Positions 1 to 9,436 of a stretch of 64,000 bases of DNA are shown piece by piece. The notes under the pieces are model-generated. The model had not been told where the DNA came from. It ran no database searches and saw only the letters and a program-made list of their open reading frames with translations. Positions within the stretch are counted from its first letter, which is position 1. Each line of letters begins with the position of its first letter. The position numbers and the translations under genes are program-made. This DNA comes from Desulfoluna sp942491485 (lineage in GTDB: Bacteria > Desulfobacterota > Desulfobacteria > Desulfobacterales > Desulfolunaceae), in assembly GCA_942491485.1 (NCBI GenBank), contig CALOAX010000012.1, positions 186,001-250,000 on the forward strand. The letters are read 5' to 3'.

Positions 1-2334
1 GATGGCCTGGCCCGATTCTCTGATGGCGTTGACAGCGGCCTGTTTTATGTCACCGGTTTTATCCATTTCAAGCCTGTAATGCGTGAGAAAATGGATGGTG
101 TCGTCAACGGCAAGGCCGATGATGACCGGCGCGATCAACAGGGTATCCATGTCCAGGGGAATGCCCAGGAACCCCATGAGCCCGAATGTGGTTAGGATCG
201 GGAACACATTGGGAATGATGGCAACAAGGCCTGCTTTCATGTTGCCGAAAACGAGCAACAGGATGACGGAGATCACCACAAGGGTCAGGCCGAAACTCTT
301 GATCTGGGACCAGCTGATATAATCCAGCATCACGGAAACAAGGACCATATTTCCGGTAAGGGTGATCTCAGTACCTGGGTATTTTTTCTTCAAACCTCTG
401 AAATGCCCGTCTATATAAGCCTCTACGGTTTCCTTGAATGCAAGGGATTCCACCGATGCTGTGTTTCGAGAGTGGATACCGATCCGGGCTTTGCTGTAGT
501 CGTCCGTCACCACACGACGCCGGTCTTTGGGGTTTGCATTGGAAAAAAGGAACAGGGTCTGGGAGAGAACTGCGGGGTCCTGGGGAATGGTGTAAAACCC
601 CTGATCTCCATTGTTAAGCGCTTTGAACGAATCCTTGGCCACATTGACAAGGGAATACGTCTTGACCACATGTGCCCCTTCCGCCGATTCCATGAAAGCC
701 TGCAGGTCTTCCATTTTGTTAAGAACCTCGGGATCCTTCAGGGCGTCCTCTTCTTTGAAATCAAGGGAGATCTCAAGGTTCGAGGTGCCACCCATGTGCT
801 GATTCACAAGGTTATAAGAAACCCTCAGTGGAAACCCGTTTTTCAACACCTCAACTTCATCGGAGTCGATGCGAAGCTTCATCAATCCGACGAACAGGAG
901 GACTGACAACAGGGCAAACACGGTGATGACCGCCCCGGCACGACCCGGACCGATATGCTCTATTTTCTGGATGTACGTTTGGATAAAATGCGGCTTGCTA
1001 CGCTCTTTTTTAGGCGCCGGATTCCATAAATCCAGCATCAGGGGCATCAGAGTGACCGTCAACACAAAGGCCACAAGAACACCGATTGCAGAAAAAATGC
1101 CGAAGACGGCAATGGGCTTGATCGGAACAAGCGCCAACGACATCAGGCCCACTGCCGTGGTGACGCTTGTCAGAAAGCAGGCCAGGCCCGATTTTTTCAT
1201 CACTGCATTCAAGGCCCTTTTGTGGTCAAGTTTCCGGTTCCTGAAAAAAAGATACCCAGACATGATATGAACAGAGTCGGCAACCCCTGCAGAAAGGATC
1301 AGGAAGACGATGATCTGGAACATGATGGACATGGTCACCCCGCTCCACCCGATAAACCCGGTCACCCAGACAAGGGTGGCGATAATGACAACGACAGGCC
1401 ACATAACGGCACTGAGGGAACGGAACAGCACGCACAGCGACACAAGGATGAGTACCATGACAAACCCCATGATTCTGCCAAGATCCTTGAGCACGGCTTC
1501 GGAGAAAAAATCCATCAATACGGGCTTGCCCACCGGGTGAAACTCCAGGGCGTCACCGATCTCTTTTTTTTCCATCAGGTCGTTCAGCGCAGAGATCAGA
1601 AACGGGTACTCAGTCATCTCCGTCTTGATGAATGTCATCTCTTCGGGGTTTTGGAAATAAGTCACCCCCTCACGCTCATCACCGAACAGGTCATCTTCAT
1701 CAAAGCCACTTGCGGTAACCGATGTTGTAAGATCTCCCCCACCGGTGTCGATTTCACTGTTGTAGTCGGTCCTGAGAAGGATTCCTCCGAAAGCCGAATC
1801 TTCCGAGAGATAGAGAAAAGGATAATCCGGGTGGTTCAATGCCTTGGCGCGAAGTCTTTCCCGGGCCTCGGCTGTCTCCGGCAGGTCATCCCCGATAAAA
1901 GCCCTTGAGTAAAGGGTATCCCTCGAGGCTTCGAGGTACTTGATATTGATAAGGGATTTGATCTCCACGATGTGGTCGAAGGGAGACGACTCGTCGGGGC
2001 TCAGCTTTAACCGGTAATTGGCGATCTCATCGTAAAAAACCTTCAGCGCATGAAGGGATTGGCCTGAAAAGATATCACCGTCCTTTGCCTTGTAAACGAT
2101 GTAGACATATTCATCCCCGCCGAACACCGCCTTGAATGTATCGTACTCTTTTTTTACCGGGTCGCTTTCCCTGAAGAATGAGTCCAGGGAGTTGTCCATC
2201 ATGATCCGGCCTGCCCCGGCTCCCAGCATGACCGTTACAACGAGAAAGCATGCAACGACAGCGATTCTGTACCGCCTGAGTAGTTCAGGCAGATGTTCAA
2301 AAAACTCTTTTAATCCTCTGATTTTCCTTTGCAT
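1..2334 (-). CDS. RND/MMPL-family exporter, 3' end cut by window edge
   Basis: Reading the minus strand from the ATG at 2334 gives one open frame of 778 codons that runs off the window. The protein starts with a short basic segment, then a membrane segment at about residues 22-40, then a large periplasmic domain. A cluster of membrane segments follows (about residues 270-400, including GWSGVTMSIMFQIIVFLILS), then a second periplasmic domain and a second membrane cluster with the duplicated motif GLAVDDTIHFLTHYR. This two-fold architecture is typical of the RND superfamily, HAE3/MMPL branch, which exports lipids, hopanoids or other hydrophobic compounds using the proton gradient. The C-terminal membrane segments lie outside the window. 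The substrate cannot be told. No partner periplasmic or outer-membrane protein is visible here; it could lie beyond position 1. Confidence 0.9.
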   Translation of the reverse strand, partial: MQRKIRGLKEFFEHLPELLRRYRIAVVACFLVVTVMLGAGAGRIMMDNSLDSFFRESDPVKKEYDTFKAVFGGDEYVYIVYKAKDGDIFSGQSLHALKVFYDEIANYRLKLSPDESSPFDHIVEIKSLINIKYLEASRDTLYSRAFIGDDLPETAEARERLRAKALNHPDYPFLYLSEDSAFGGILLRTDYNSEIDTGGGDLTTSVTASGFDEDDLFGDEREGVTYFQNPEEMTFIKTEMTEYPFLISALNDLMEKKEIGDALEFHPVGKPVLMDFFSEAVLKDLGRIMGFVMVLILVSLCVLFRSLSAVMWPVVVIIATLVWVTGFIGWSGVTMSIMFQIIVFLILSAGVADSVHIMSGYLFFRNRKLDHKRALNAVMKKSGLACFLTSVTTAVGLMSLALVPIKPIAVFGIFSAIGVLVAFVLTVTLMPLMLDLWNPAPKKERSKPHFIQTYIQKIEHIGPGRAGAVITVFALLSVLLFVGLMKLRIDSDEVEVLKNGFPLRVSYNLVNQHMGGTSNLEISLDFKEEDALKDPEVLNKMEDLQAFMESAEGAHVVKTYSLVNVAKDSFKALNNGDQGFYTIPQDPAVLSQTLFLFSNANPKDRRRVVTDDYSKARIGIHSRNTASVESLAFKETVEAYIDGHFRGLKKKYPGTEITLTGNMVLVSVMLDYISWSQIKSFGLTLVVISVILLLVFGNMKAGLVAIIPNVFPILTTFGLMGFLGIPLDMDTLLIAPVIIGLAVDDTIHFLTHYRLEMDKTGDIKQAAVNAIRESGQAI

Positions 2335-2546
2335 AACGGCTCCTATCCCAACATGGTTCCAGTGATCATACCCAGAGCCTGAATCGATCAGATCCCATGT
2401 CGCGTCATCACCACGACACACAACACCACGTCGACTCACATGCTCTGTCGTTTCATCATCTATTCTTGAGAGTATTTGTAGGCGATGCGCCTGGGGGAAT
2501 CACCATCCAAAAGGATGGAAATGGGGATGGGAGGAGAAAAAATACA

Positions 2547-2765
2547 TGCCTCCGGCGGCCCTGCCGGGGGCCAAACTTTTGCCAATTTTATGAACTGGGT
2601 TTGACAAACAGGTTTTGAGCGCAGTTTCGATTGCATCACCGATGCCCGCAATCCCTACAGTTGGGGCTCAACGAGTCTGTGGTTCCCTTATCCCCTGCGG
2701 GCAAAGGGAACCACAACCGGAAAGTTTTTGCGGAGCTTTTTTCAAAAAGCGACCCGCCGGAGGCA
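2547..2765. repeat. modular GCCTCCGGCGG-bounded intergenic repeat
   Basis: The element begins TGCCTCCGGCGG and ends in the inverted copy CCGCCGGAGGCA, which abuts the stop of the LuxR-type gene. The left half is the module containing CCTGCCGGGGGCCAAAC and a fragment of TTTGACAAACAGGTTTT. The right half is the module with AACTTTCCGGTTG-like sequence in inverse orientation. The same modules recur about a dozen times in the window. The rest of the gap (2335-2546) holds only a small hairpin (CCATCC/GGATGG near 2506) and no gene. Confidence 0.75.
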
Positions 2766-2766
2766 C

Positions 2767-5370
2767 TCAAATCAACTCGTACTTCTCTGCAAAGGCCACG
2801 GCCTCGCCCCGGCGTTTCACATTGAGCTTTCCGAATATCCGGCTTGCGTACCACCGGACCGTATTGACAGACAAAAACAGTGTGTCGGCGATATTCTTGT
2901 TTGAGCACCCCTGCTTCATCAGAGAAAGAATTTCGATTTCACGTTCGTTGAAGCCTTCCTTGAACTCATTGATCATGACCGACCGCGTGAGGCCGGGTGC
3001 GGATGCCGGGGTTGTCGCGTATGGTTTCAGGTAATCCGGTAGGGTGCCTTTTTCCAGGGCCCTTCTGAAGAGCATGCGGATTGTGTCGCCTTCGTCGATG
3101 TAAACCCTCACGAACCCCTCTTTTGAGGAGACGGCAAAGGCTTTTTCCAGGGTTCCCAGTGCTTTTTCTGTATTGTTCTGCACATGAAAAGCCATGGCTT
3201 TGAGTATGTAACACTCTACGAGACGTCCGTCACGGTGCACGGCGAGGTCTTCGCTGATCATCCGGTCCGTCAGTTGATGAACCGTTTCTGGTTCGTTCAT
3301 GCCGAGGCAGTACCGGCAGTAGCTGAGATACTCGGAGTGCTTGCGATAAGGAATCTCCGAAACCTTGGGGTCGACAATGTCTTTGAGGAGATGCCAGGCT
3401 TGAACCATATGCCCTTTTCCCATCTCCATCCTGGCCTGATGGGCGAGGCACATGCCCTCGCCCCACGTGGAGCTGGTCCGGGCGGCATCTATCGAAGTTT
3501 CCAAGGCTTTTTGAGCCTCTTCCACGTTTCCGGATGCCGTTAGGATCCTGGCGTACTCCAGATTGCCCAGAAACGTGAACTCCACAAACTCCTTATCACG
3601 GCCCAGTTCCAGGCCTTTCCTGCATAGTTTCAATGCGTCTGATATCTCGTCGCGTTCACGGAGAATACCGGCTTTGACAACCAGGAGGTAGCCGTATTCC
3701 GGAAACAGATTCTCCCCATAGTGGTCGTGGCCCTCTTCCATGGTTCTGTCGATGAAGGTGAGCGCGTCCTGGAGCCTGCCCATGCCCACGAGAATATCCA
3801 CATAGCTGATCGCCTTCAATACAGGGATATCATGGTCCAGCGAAATGTCTTTGACCTCTTCGTAAGCCGAGACAATGTCGCCGGAATACCTTAAAGAGAG
3901 GCTCAACAACAAACCGGCCAACCCAAGGGCAGCCCGGTGCCTTTCCGGGATGAGCTTCAGGCAGATGTTCAACTCATCGATGCATTTCTCGAATTCGCCG
4001 TCCTGATAGAAATACCGGTAACTTTTCAACAGGGACAGGAACCCCGAAACCAACCCATTGCCCCTGAATCGTTCCTGCTCAAGGAGTTCGATCCGGTCAA
4101 AGTGCCCTGCAAAAACGTCCAGCAGCACATGATAACAACACAGAACAGGGTTGCTGAGCACAACCTCGCCTGGCAGGCGGCCCATGAGTTCTTGCAGGAT
4201 CAGCCCGCCCGATTCATCGTAAAGGTCGGGTGCATGTTCGGCCAGGGTTTCGGCCGCATCCGGGTACGCTCCCCCCAGGATGCCATGATGAAAGGCTTCT
4301 GTGTGAAACCCGCTCTCCTTCAGCCAGCAAAATGCTTTCCGGTGGATTTGAGGGATAGCCCCGCCATGATTCTGCTCGAGATTTTTCAGGAGAACATCCC
4401 TGAACAGGTGATGATAGCGAAACCACTGCCGCTCATCATCTAAGGGAATAAGAAACAGGTTGTTCTGCGCCATTTCCGTAACAAGGCTGCGGCTCTCGGG
4501 ATGATCGGTCACGCTGGCACACAGCTCCGGACAAAACCGTTCAAGAACAGACAGCTTGAGCATGAATGTCCGGACGTCTTCATCAAGTCCGGCCAGGACC
4601 TCCTCGATCAGGTAGTCGATAACATACCGGTGGCTTCCGGTGAAACTACGAACAAAAGCGTGCCTGTCCTCGCTCTCCCGCATGGAGAGGACCGCAAGGG
4701 CCAGGCCGGCAACCCACCCTTCGGTCTTTTGGGTCAGAGAGGCAAGATCGTCCATATCAAGATTCAGGCCATGGATATTGTTGAGGAAACACTCCGTCTC
4801 ATGGGTGCTGAACTTGAATTGTACCGCTCTGATCTCCGTCAGTATTCCTGAAACCCTGTACTTGGACAGTGCAAGCTGCGGTTTTTCCCGGCCGGCGATA
4901 ATCAGTCGCATGTTCTCAGGCTGGTGATCGATGATAAAAGCCATGCCACCGTGGATGAGCGCATCAGTGATGACGTGATAATCGTCCAGGATAAGGGTAA
5001 ACCCTGCCCCCTTCTCGGCCACATCGTTGATGACTCCGGTCAGGATCGTCTCGATGGATGAGATGCCGGCAGACCTGATCTGCTCAAGGGCGTGTTCGCC
5101 GCAGCCGCCGGATGCCGAGACAACAGCCGTCAGAAAATAGCGCCAGAACAACTCCGGGATATCTTCGCTTTGCTCAAGGGAAACCCAACCCACAGGGCTT
5201 TTGCTCTCTTCAGCCCACTCGCTCAGCAACGTGGTTTTGCCATAGCCCGCAGGGGCAGAGATCAGGACAAGGGGACTGGTGTCGCCTATCTGGCGTCTCA
5301 GCCGTTCCCTGGATACCGTGGAGCCTGTGTTTATTCGGGGAATATGGAACTTTGTCTTGAGGAGCTGCAT
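2767..5370 (-). CDS. MalT-like LuxR-family transcriptional regulator
   Basis: A 867-residue protein with the layout of MalT/LAL-type activators. An N-terminal P-loop ATPase opens with KTKFHIPRI and has Walker A APAGYGKTT and Walker B-like FTLILDDYH. A central helical TPR-like sensor region follows, then a C-terminal LuxR helix-turn-helix containing FNEREIEILSLMKQGCSNKN. Members bind an inducer and ATP, oligomerise, and activate nearby promoters. I chose the inner ATG at 5370, where the conserved KTKFHIPR start follows at once and AGAAGGA lies upstream. An upstream ATG at 5403 adds 11 residues without a clear ribosome site. The gene stands alone between the exporter and the propeller gene. The effector is unknown. 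The 5371-5702 gap holds no gene and presumably contains its promoter. Confidence 0.9.
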   Translation of the reverse strand: MQLLKTKFHIPRINTGSTVSRERLRRQIGDTSPLVLISAPAGYGKTTLLSEWAEESKSPVGWVSLEQSEDIPELFWRYFLTAVVSASGGCGEHALEQIRSAGISSIETILTGVINDVAEKGAGFTLILDDYHVITDALIHGGMAFIIDHQPENMRLIIAGREKPQLALSKYRVSGILTEIRAVQFKFSTHETECFLNNIHGLNLDMDDLASLTQKTEGWVAGLALAVLSMRESEDRHAFVRSFTGSHRYVIDYLIEEVLAGLDEDVRTFMLKLSVLERFCPELCASVTDHPESRSLVTEMAQNNLFLIPLDDERQWFRYHHLFRDVLLKNLEQNHGGAIPQIHRKAFCWLKESGFHTEAFHHGILGGAYPDAAETLAEHAPDLYDESGGLILQELMGRLPGEVVLSNPVLCCYHVLLDVFAGHFDRIELLEQERFRGNGLVSGFLSLLKSYRYFYQDGEFEKCIDELNICLKLIPERHRAALGLAGLLLSLSLRYSGDIVSAYEEVKDISLDHDIPVLKAISYVDILVGMGRLQDALTFIDRTMEEGHDHYGENLFPEYGYLLVVKAGILRERDEISDALKLCRKGLELGRDKEFVEFTFLGNLEYARILTASGNVEEAQKALETSIDAARTSSTWGEGMCLAHQARMEMGKGHMVQAWHLLKDIVDPKVSEIPYRKHSEYLSYCRYCLGMNEPETVHQLTDRMISEDLAVHRDGRLVECYILKAMAFHVQNNTEKALGTLEKAFAVSSKEGFVRVYIDEGDTIRMLFRRALEKGTLPDYLKPYATTPASAPGLTRSVMINEFKEGFNEREIEILSLMKQGCSNKNIADTLFLSVNTVRWYASRIFGKLNVKRRGEAVAFAEKYELI

Positions 5371-5702
5371 GGTTGTATATAATCCTTCTTTCCGTTGGGA
5401 CATCCGCTTTCTTTGGTTGCCCTGAAAGTACTCTCAAACCTGTATAGCATGAAGCGGCAGGATTGGAATACCTGTAGCCAGGAGAAATGCCCGGCCTGAA
5501 CACAGGAAGTCTGCACGATTCGTTTTTGTATAAAAACGTCCCCCCCCAAACATGTTTGGCTCACTTACGCATGGTCCCAATGAATATAAGGTAACTTCAC
5601 GCAGATGAAGCCCCTGTTTAACTCATTTTATTCCTTGACAACTGAACATCTTCTGTATAGCTAAAAAGTCATCTCAATTAAAAATTGTAGTATTTATTCA
5701 TC

Positions 5703-5792
5703 TCCATGACAAAGCCAAACCACGAGTGATCGTGGGACGGAAAGCCACCGGATCTTATCTATTTTAAGATGGCCGGGCTACCTGGGGTAGCG
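5703..5792 (+). ncRNA. cyclic di-GMP-I (GEMM) riboswitch
   Basis: The sequence carries the GEMM-I conserved core in order: AAAGCCAAACC, a short hairpin (CACGAGTGATCGTG), GGGACGGAAAGCCACCGG, a variable arm (GATCTTATC...TTAAGATGG), and the tetraloop-receptor side GGCCGGGCTACC. These match the bases known to contact c-di-GMP and to dock the GAAA loop in class I aptamers. A small hairpin GCTAC-CTGGG-GTAGC overlaps the 3' edge and could form the expression platform. No obvious U-rich terminator follows, so translational control or a weak attenuator is possible. It lies about 150 nt upstream of the propeller gene on the same strand. Confidence 0.88.
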
Positions 5793-5944
5793 CAATAAAA
5801 ATGAGTACCGGGCTTTTCTTTATGGAATCCTTTTTTTGCGCGAGTCTGCAAGTGGACCTTGAAGCACGGGGTCCCTTGGTGGGGGGCTGTACAGCCGCTG
5901 TTGGTAACAATCGTGTTCGACTGCACAGAAAGGATGGATGGTAC

Positions 5945-8900
5945 GTGAAACAAGTATTTAAAGAGACGGCATTTTTCTTCACACCGCCGAGACTCAAGCC
6001 CTTTGGTTTGGGTTTCTCACGCTGCGCCTATTTACACATTTTATCGCTGTTATTAGCATCGGGTCTATTTTTATCCGGCCTACAGCTCTTCCCTTCGCCC
6101 GCTTTCGCATCGTTTGACTTCGGTGAAGTCTATATCGATGGGATCGGGCTCAAGTATGCTTATGCTGTGGCTGTGAGCCCGGACGGTTCCCATGTTTACG
6201 CGGCCGGAAAGACTGATAACAAGTGCATGGCTGTTTTTAAAAGGGACAGCGCTACGGGGCGGCTCTCTTATGTCCAGACCCTGAGAAACGGTTTCGATAA
6301 CGTGGACGGCCTCGACGGCGTGTCTTCTATCTCGGTGAGCCCTGACGGTGCCCATGTCTATGCGACAGGGTATTATTCCGATACCGTTGCTGTGTTCAGT
6401 CGGCACAGCGACACCGGACAACTTGTCTTTGTACAGGTGGTCAGGGATGACGTTGCTGGGGTTAACGGGCTTAACGGTGCCCGGTCAATAGCCGTGAGCC
6501 CCCTTGGAAACCATCTGTATGTAGCTGGAATGTATGACAACGCCGTGGCCGTATTCAGTCGCGACAGCTCTACCGGTGAACTCACGTTTAAAGAGGCTCT
6601 CGGTGACCTGAGCCAGGCATATACGGTAACCGTTAGCCCTGAAGGAAGCCATGTTTATGCCACGGAATATTCAAGTGATTCTGTGACAGTCTTCAGCCGG
6701 GACAATAGTTCCGGTCTGCTCACCTTTGTCCAGGAATATCGCAACGGAAGCAATTCAATTTCCGGGCTTGACGGGCCCAAAGGAATCGATTTGAGCACAG
6801 ACGGCAAGTCTGTCTATGTTTCAGGCAATAACAGTAATACAGTGGTGGTTTTCAGCCGGAACGTCAATTCAGGGGAGCTCACCTTTGTGGACGTTCTGAC
6901 AAAAGGCATAGACGGTGTTGACGGTCTTTATCGCGCCTACGGACTCGTTGTAAGCCAGGACGACGCCCATGTTTATGTGATCGGTTGTTATGACGACGCC
7001 GTGGCGATCTTCCATCGGAACTCGGTGACGGGCGAGCTCACCTTTGCACAAATGTTGAAAAATGGCATCGGCGGTGTTGCCGGAATCCCCAGCCCTTACA
7101 ATATCATTGAGAGTCCTGACGGCAAATTCGTCTATATAACAGATTATACTTCAAATGCCGTGGCAACATTCAGCAGAGACAGCAGTTCAGGCCTGCTCTC
7201 CTTTGTTGAGGTTTTTAAAGACTCGGATGGCGGAGTCGACGGGCTTACACAAGTCCAAAAAGTCACAGTGAGTCTCGACGGCAAGCATGTCTACACGGCC
7301 GGCTACATGGAATCAGCCGTATCCCTCTTCGAACGGAACACAAGCACCGGACGGCTGACCTTTATTGAGGCGATCAAAGATACCGTTTCTCTGGACCGCG
7401 CCAGAGCTGTCACTGTCAGCCCTAACGGTGAACATGTTTATGCAGCCGGATATGACACGATGGTGGCGTTCAATCGTGACGACCTCACCGGCAAATTGTC
7501 AGTTGAAGAGGAGTTTAAAGACGGAGACGGCGATAACGACGGCCTGGAAAACATTTCGGACATTGCTGTGAGCCCGGATGAGATGCACGTTTATGTCACC
7601 AGTTCCGGATATGGAGGCTCTGCTCCGGGAGACAATGCCCTTACCGTCTTCGGTTGGGACAGTGGCAAAAATCTGCTGAGCTTCAAGCAGGTCATCAAGG
7701 ATACCGATACGGGAATGGACGGTCTGTATGGCGCCGCTTCGGTGACGGTAAGCCCCGATGGCCACCACGTATATGCAACAGGAAAATATGACGCTGCAGT
7801 GGTCGTATTCAGCCGTGCCCCGGACACCGGCGAGCTGACTTTTTTGCAGCTCATCAAAGACAGTGATCCCAATATGGACGGCTTGGGTAATGCCTCATCC
7901 GTTGTTGTGAGCCCGGACAACAAGCATGTATATGTCACCGGCCAGGCAGACGATGCTATTGTTACCTTCACCCGTGATATCGACACGGGCCTGCTCTCCT
8001 TGTCGAGTGTCATCACAAACTCCGACATAACGGATGATTGCCTTGACGGTGCCGAATCCGCCCGGATAACACCCGATGGAACCCGCCTCTACATTGCGGC
8101 GTCATCCAGTCGTTATGCCGGCGGCGTTCGTGGTGGGGTAACGGCTTTCACACGGGACCCAAACACAGGGGAGCTTTCATTTGAGAAAGTGATCACTGCT
8201 TACGATGACGGAATCCCAAGCCTGGACCAGGTCAGATTCGTGGCCTTGAGTCCGGACAACGGCCACCTGTACTCATCGGCATCGCCTGCCAATGCGGTTG
8301 CCGTCTTTGACTTGGACTACGACCAGGATGGCACGCCCAACAACCTTGACGACGATGATGACGGTGACAACGTACTTGACGTGAATGACCATTTTCCGGC
8401 AGACCCGTTGGAATGGGAAGACACTGATGGCGATGGCACAGGCAATAATGCGGATACCAATGACGACAACGACGGCTACCTTGATGGCGAGGATGCCTTT
8501 CCCCTGGACCCTCTGGAGTGGGAAGACACCGATGGGGACCGCACAGGAAACAACGCCGACACCGATGACGACAACGACGGGGTCGAAGATGATGCCGATG
8601 CCTTCCAGCTGGACCCGTCGGAATGGAAAGACACGGACGGGGACGGCACGGGGGACAACGCCGATACCGATGACGACAACGACGGCGTTGATGATGACGT
8701 GGAAGCGGCGGCTCCCGGAAACGGCGACGGCAATGCCGATGGCACCCAGGACATCCTCCAGGACAACGTCACCTCCCTGACCGCCTATGACAGCACCAAG
8801 TACATTACCGTCGCGTCGGTTTCCGGAAGCACACTCGCTGACTGCCAGGCGTCGGGCCTTGCCGCTGTTTCCGATGAAGCCCCGGAAAATGCCGACTTCA

Positions 8901-9241
8901 CGTACGGCCTGGTCAACTTCAGCATTAACGGGTTGACTCCAGGCGCTGAAACCACCGCGATGATTTATCTGCCTGAAGGAACGGAGCCTAAAACGTACTT
9001 TAAATATGGCCGCACCCCCGATAATCATGTCGCTCATTGGTATGAATTTACTTATGACGGGACAACCGGGGCCGAAATTAACGGCAACGTCATCACCCTG
9101 CATTTTGTGGATGGCAAACGGGGCGATAATGACCTGATTGAAAACGGCGTGGTCGTCGATCCGGGCGGGCCATCCTTTAGCGCAGATGATACCAAGCCCA
9201 CAGGAGGCGGGGGCTGCTTCATCAACAGCCTGGCCCCATAA
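5945..9241 (+). CDS. Secreted beta-propeller / calcium-repeat surface protein under c-di-GMP control
   Basis: From the GTG at 5945 (AGGATGG upstream) the protein has 1098 residues. It starts with an export signal ending near SPAFASFDF. About 14 lactonase/YncE-type propeller strands follow, each with a VSPDGxHVYA signature followed by VxVFSRDxxTGxLTF, enough for two seven-bladed propellers. Next come acidic thrombospondin type-3-like calcium repeats (DTDGDGTGDNADTDDDNDG pattern, about residues 800-925). The C-terminal domain, with VNFSINGLTPG and YEFTYDGTTGAEI, resembles the choice-of-anchor U domain. The protein ends in GGGGCFINSLAP without a membrane tail. An alternative start at 5801 would overlap the leader and place the signal peptide about 80 residues in. 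The upstream riboswitch and the architecture suggest a matrix or adhesion role; that is inference. Confidence 0.88.
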   Translation: MKQVFKETAFFFTPPRLKPFGLGFSRCAYLHILSLLLASGLFLSGLQLFPSPAFASFDFGEVYIDGIGLKYAYAVAVSPDGSHVYAAGKTDNKCMAVFKRDSATGRLSYVQTLRNGFDNVDGLDGVSSISVSPDGAHVYATGYYSDTVAVFSRHSDTGQLVFVQVVRDDVAGVNGLNGARSIAVSPLGNHLYVAGMYDNAVAVFSRDSSTGELTFKEALGDLSQAYTVTVSPEGSHVYATEYSSDSVTVFSRDNSSGLLTFVQEYRNGSNSISGLDGPKGIDLSTDGKSVYVSGNNSNTVVVFSRNVNSGELTFVDVLTKGIDGVDGLYRAYGLVVSQDDAHVYVIGCYDDAVAIFHRNSVTGELTFAQMLKNGIGGVAGIPSPYNIIESPDGKFVYITDYTSNAVATFSRDSSSGLLSFVEVFKDSDGGVDGLTQVQKVTVSLDGKHVYTAGYMESAVSLFERNTSTGRLTFIEAIKDTVSLDRARAVTVSPNGEHVYAAGYDTMVAFNRDDLTGKLSVEEEFKDGDGDNDGLENISDIAVSPDEMHVYVTSSGYGGSAPGDNALTVFGWDSGKNLLSFKQVIKDTDTGMDGLYGAASVTVSPDGHHVYATGKYDAAVVVFSRAPDTGELTFLQLIKDSDPNMDGLGNASSVVVSPDNKHVYVTGQADDAIVTFTRDIDTGLLSLSSVITNSDITDDCLDGAESARITPDGTRLYIAASSSRYAGGVRGGVTAFTRDPNTGELSFEKVITAYDDGIPSLDQVRFVALSPDNGHLYSSASPANAVAVFDLDYDQDGTPNNLDDDDDGDNVLDVNDHFPADPLEWEDTDGDGTGNNADTNDDNDGYLDGEDAFPLDPLEWEDTDGDRTGNNADTDDDNDGVEDDADAFQLDPSEWKDTDGDGTGDNADTDDDNDGVDDDVEAAAPGNGDGNADGTQDILQDNVTSLTAYDSTKYITVASVSGSTLADCQASGLAAVSDEAPENADFTYGLVNFSINGLTPGAETTAMIYLPEGTEPKTYFKYGRTPDNHVAHWYEFTYDGTTGAEINGNVITLHFVDGKRGDNDLIENGVVVDPGGPSFSADDTKPTGGGGCFINSLAP

Positions 9242-9274
9242 CCACAAGAAAAGGCAAGCACGACTAAAAACGAA

Positions 9275-9310
9275 GGGCAGGGTTGCATGAACCCCCTGCC
9301 CTTTTTTTTT
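9275..9310 (+). terminator. Rho-independent terminator after the propeller gene
   Basis: GGGCAGGG and CCCTGCCC form a strong stem around a short loop, followed at once by nine T residues, 34 bases after the propeller stop codon. The stretch 9311-9436 holds a degenerate copy of the AACTTTTCAAAA repeat module and no gene. Confidence 0.93.
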
Positions 9311-9436
9311 ACTTGAAACTGCCAGCTATCATTTATCTGGAGGGGGGGCAAAATCCAAATAACCTGTTTATTTAACTTTTCAAAAACTTGGCCCCAGGCA
9401 GAGACGCCAGGATCAAGCATGAGCGACAAGGATTTC

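Noticed and set aside
8273..9247. 324-codon minus-strand frame under the propeller gene
   Set aside because: It is antisense to the acidic calcium repeats, rich in Val/Ile from GAC-repeat complement; the plus-strand protein is clearly real.
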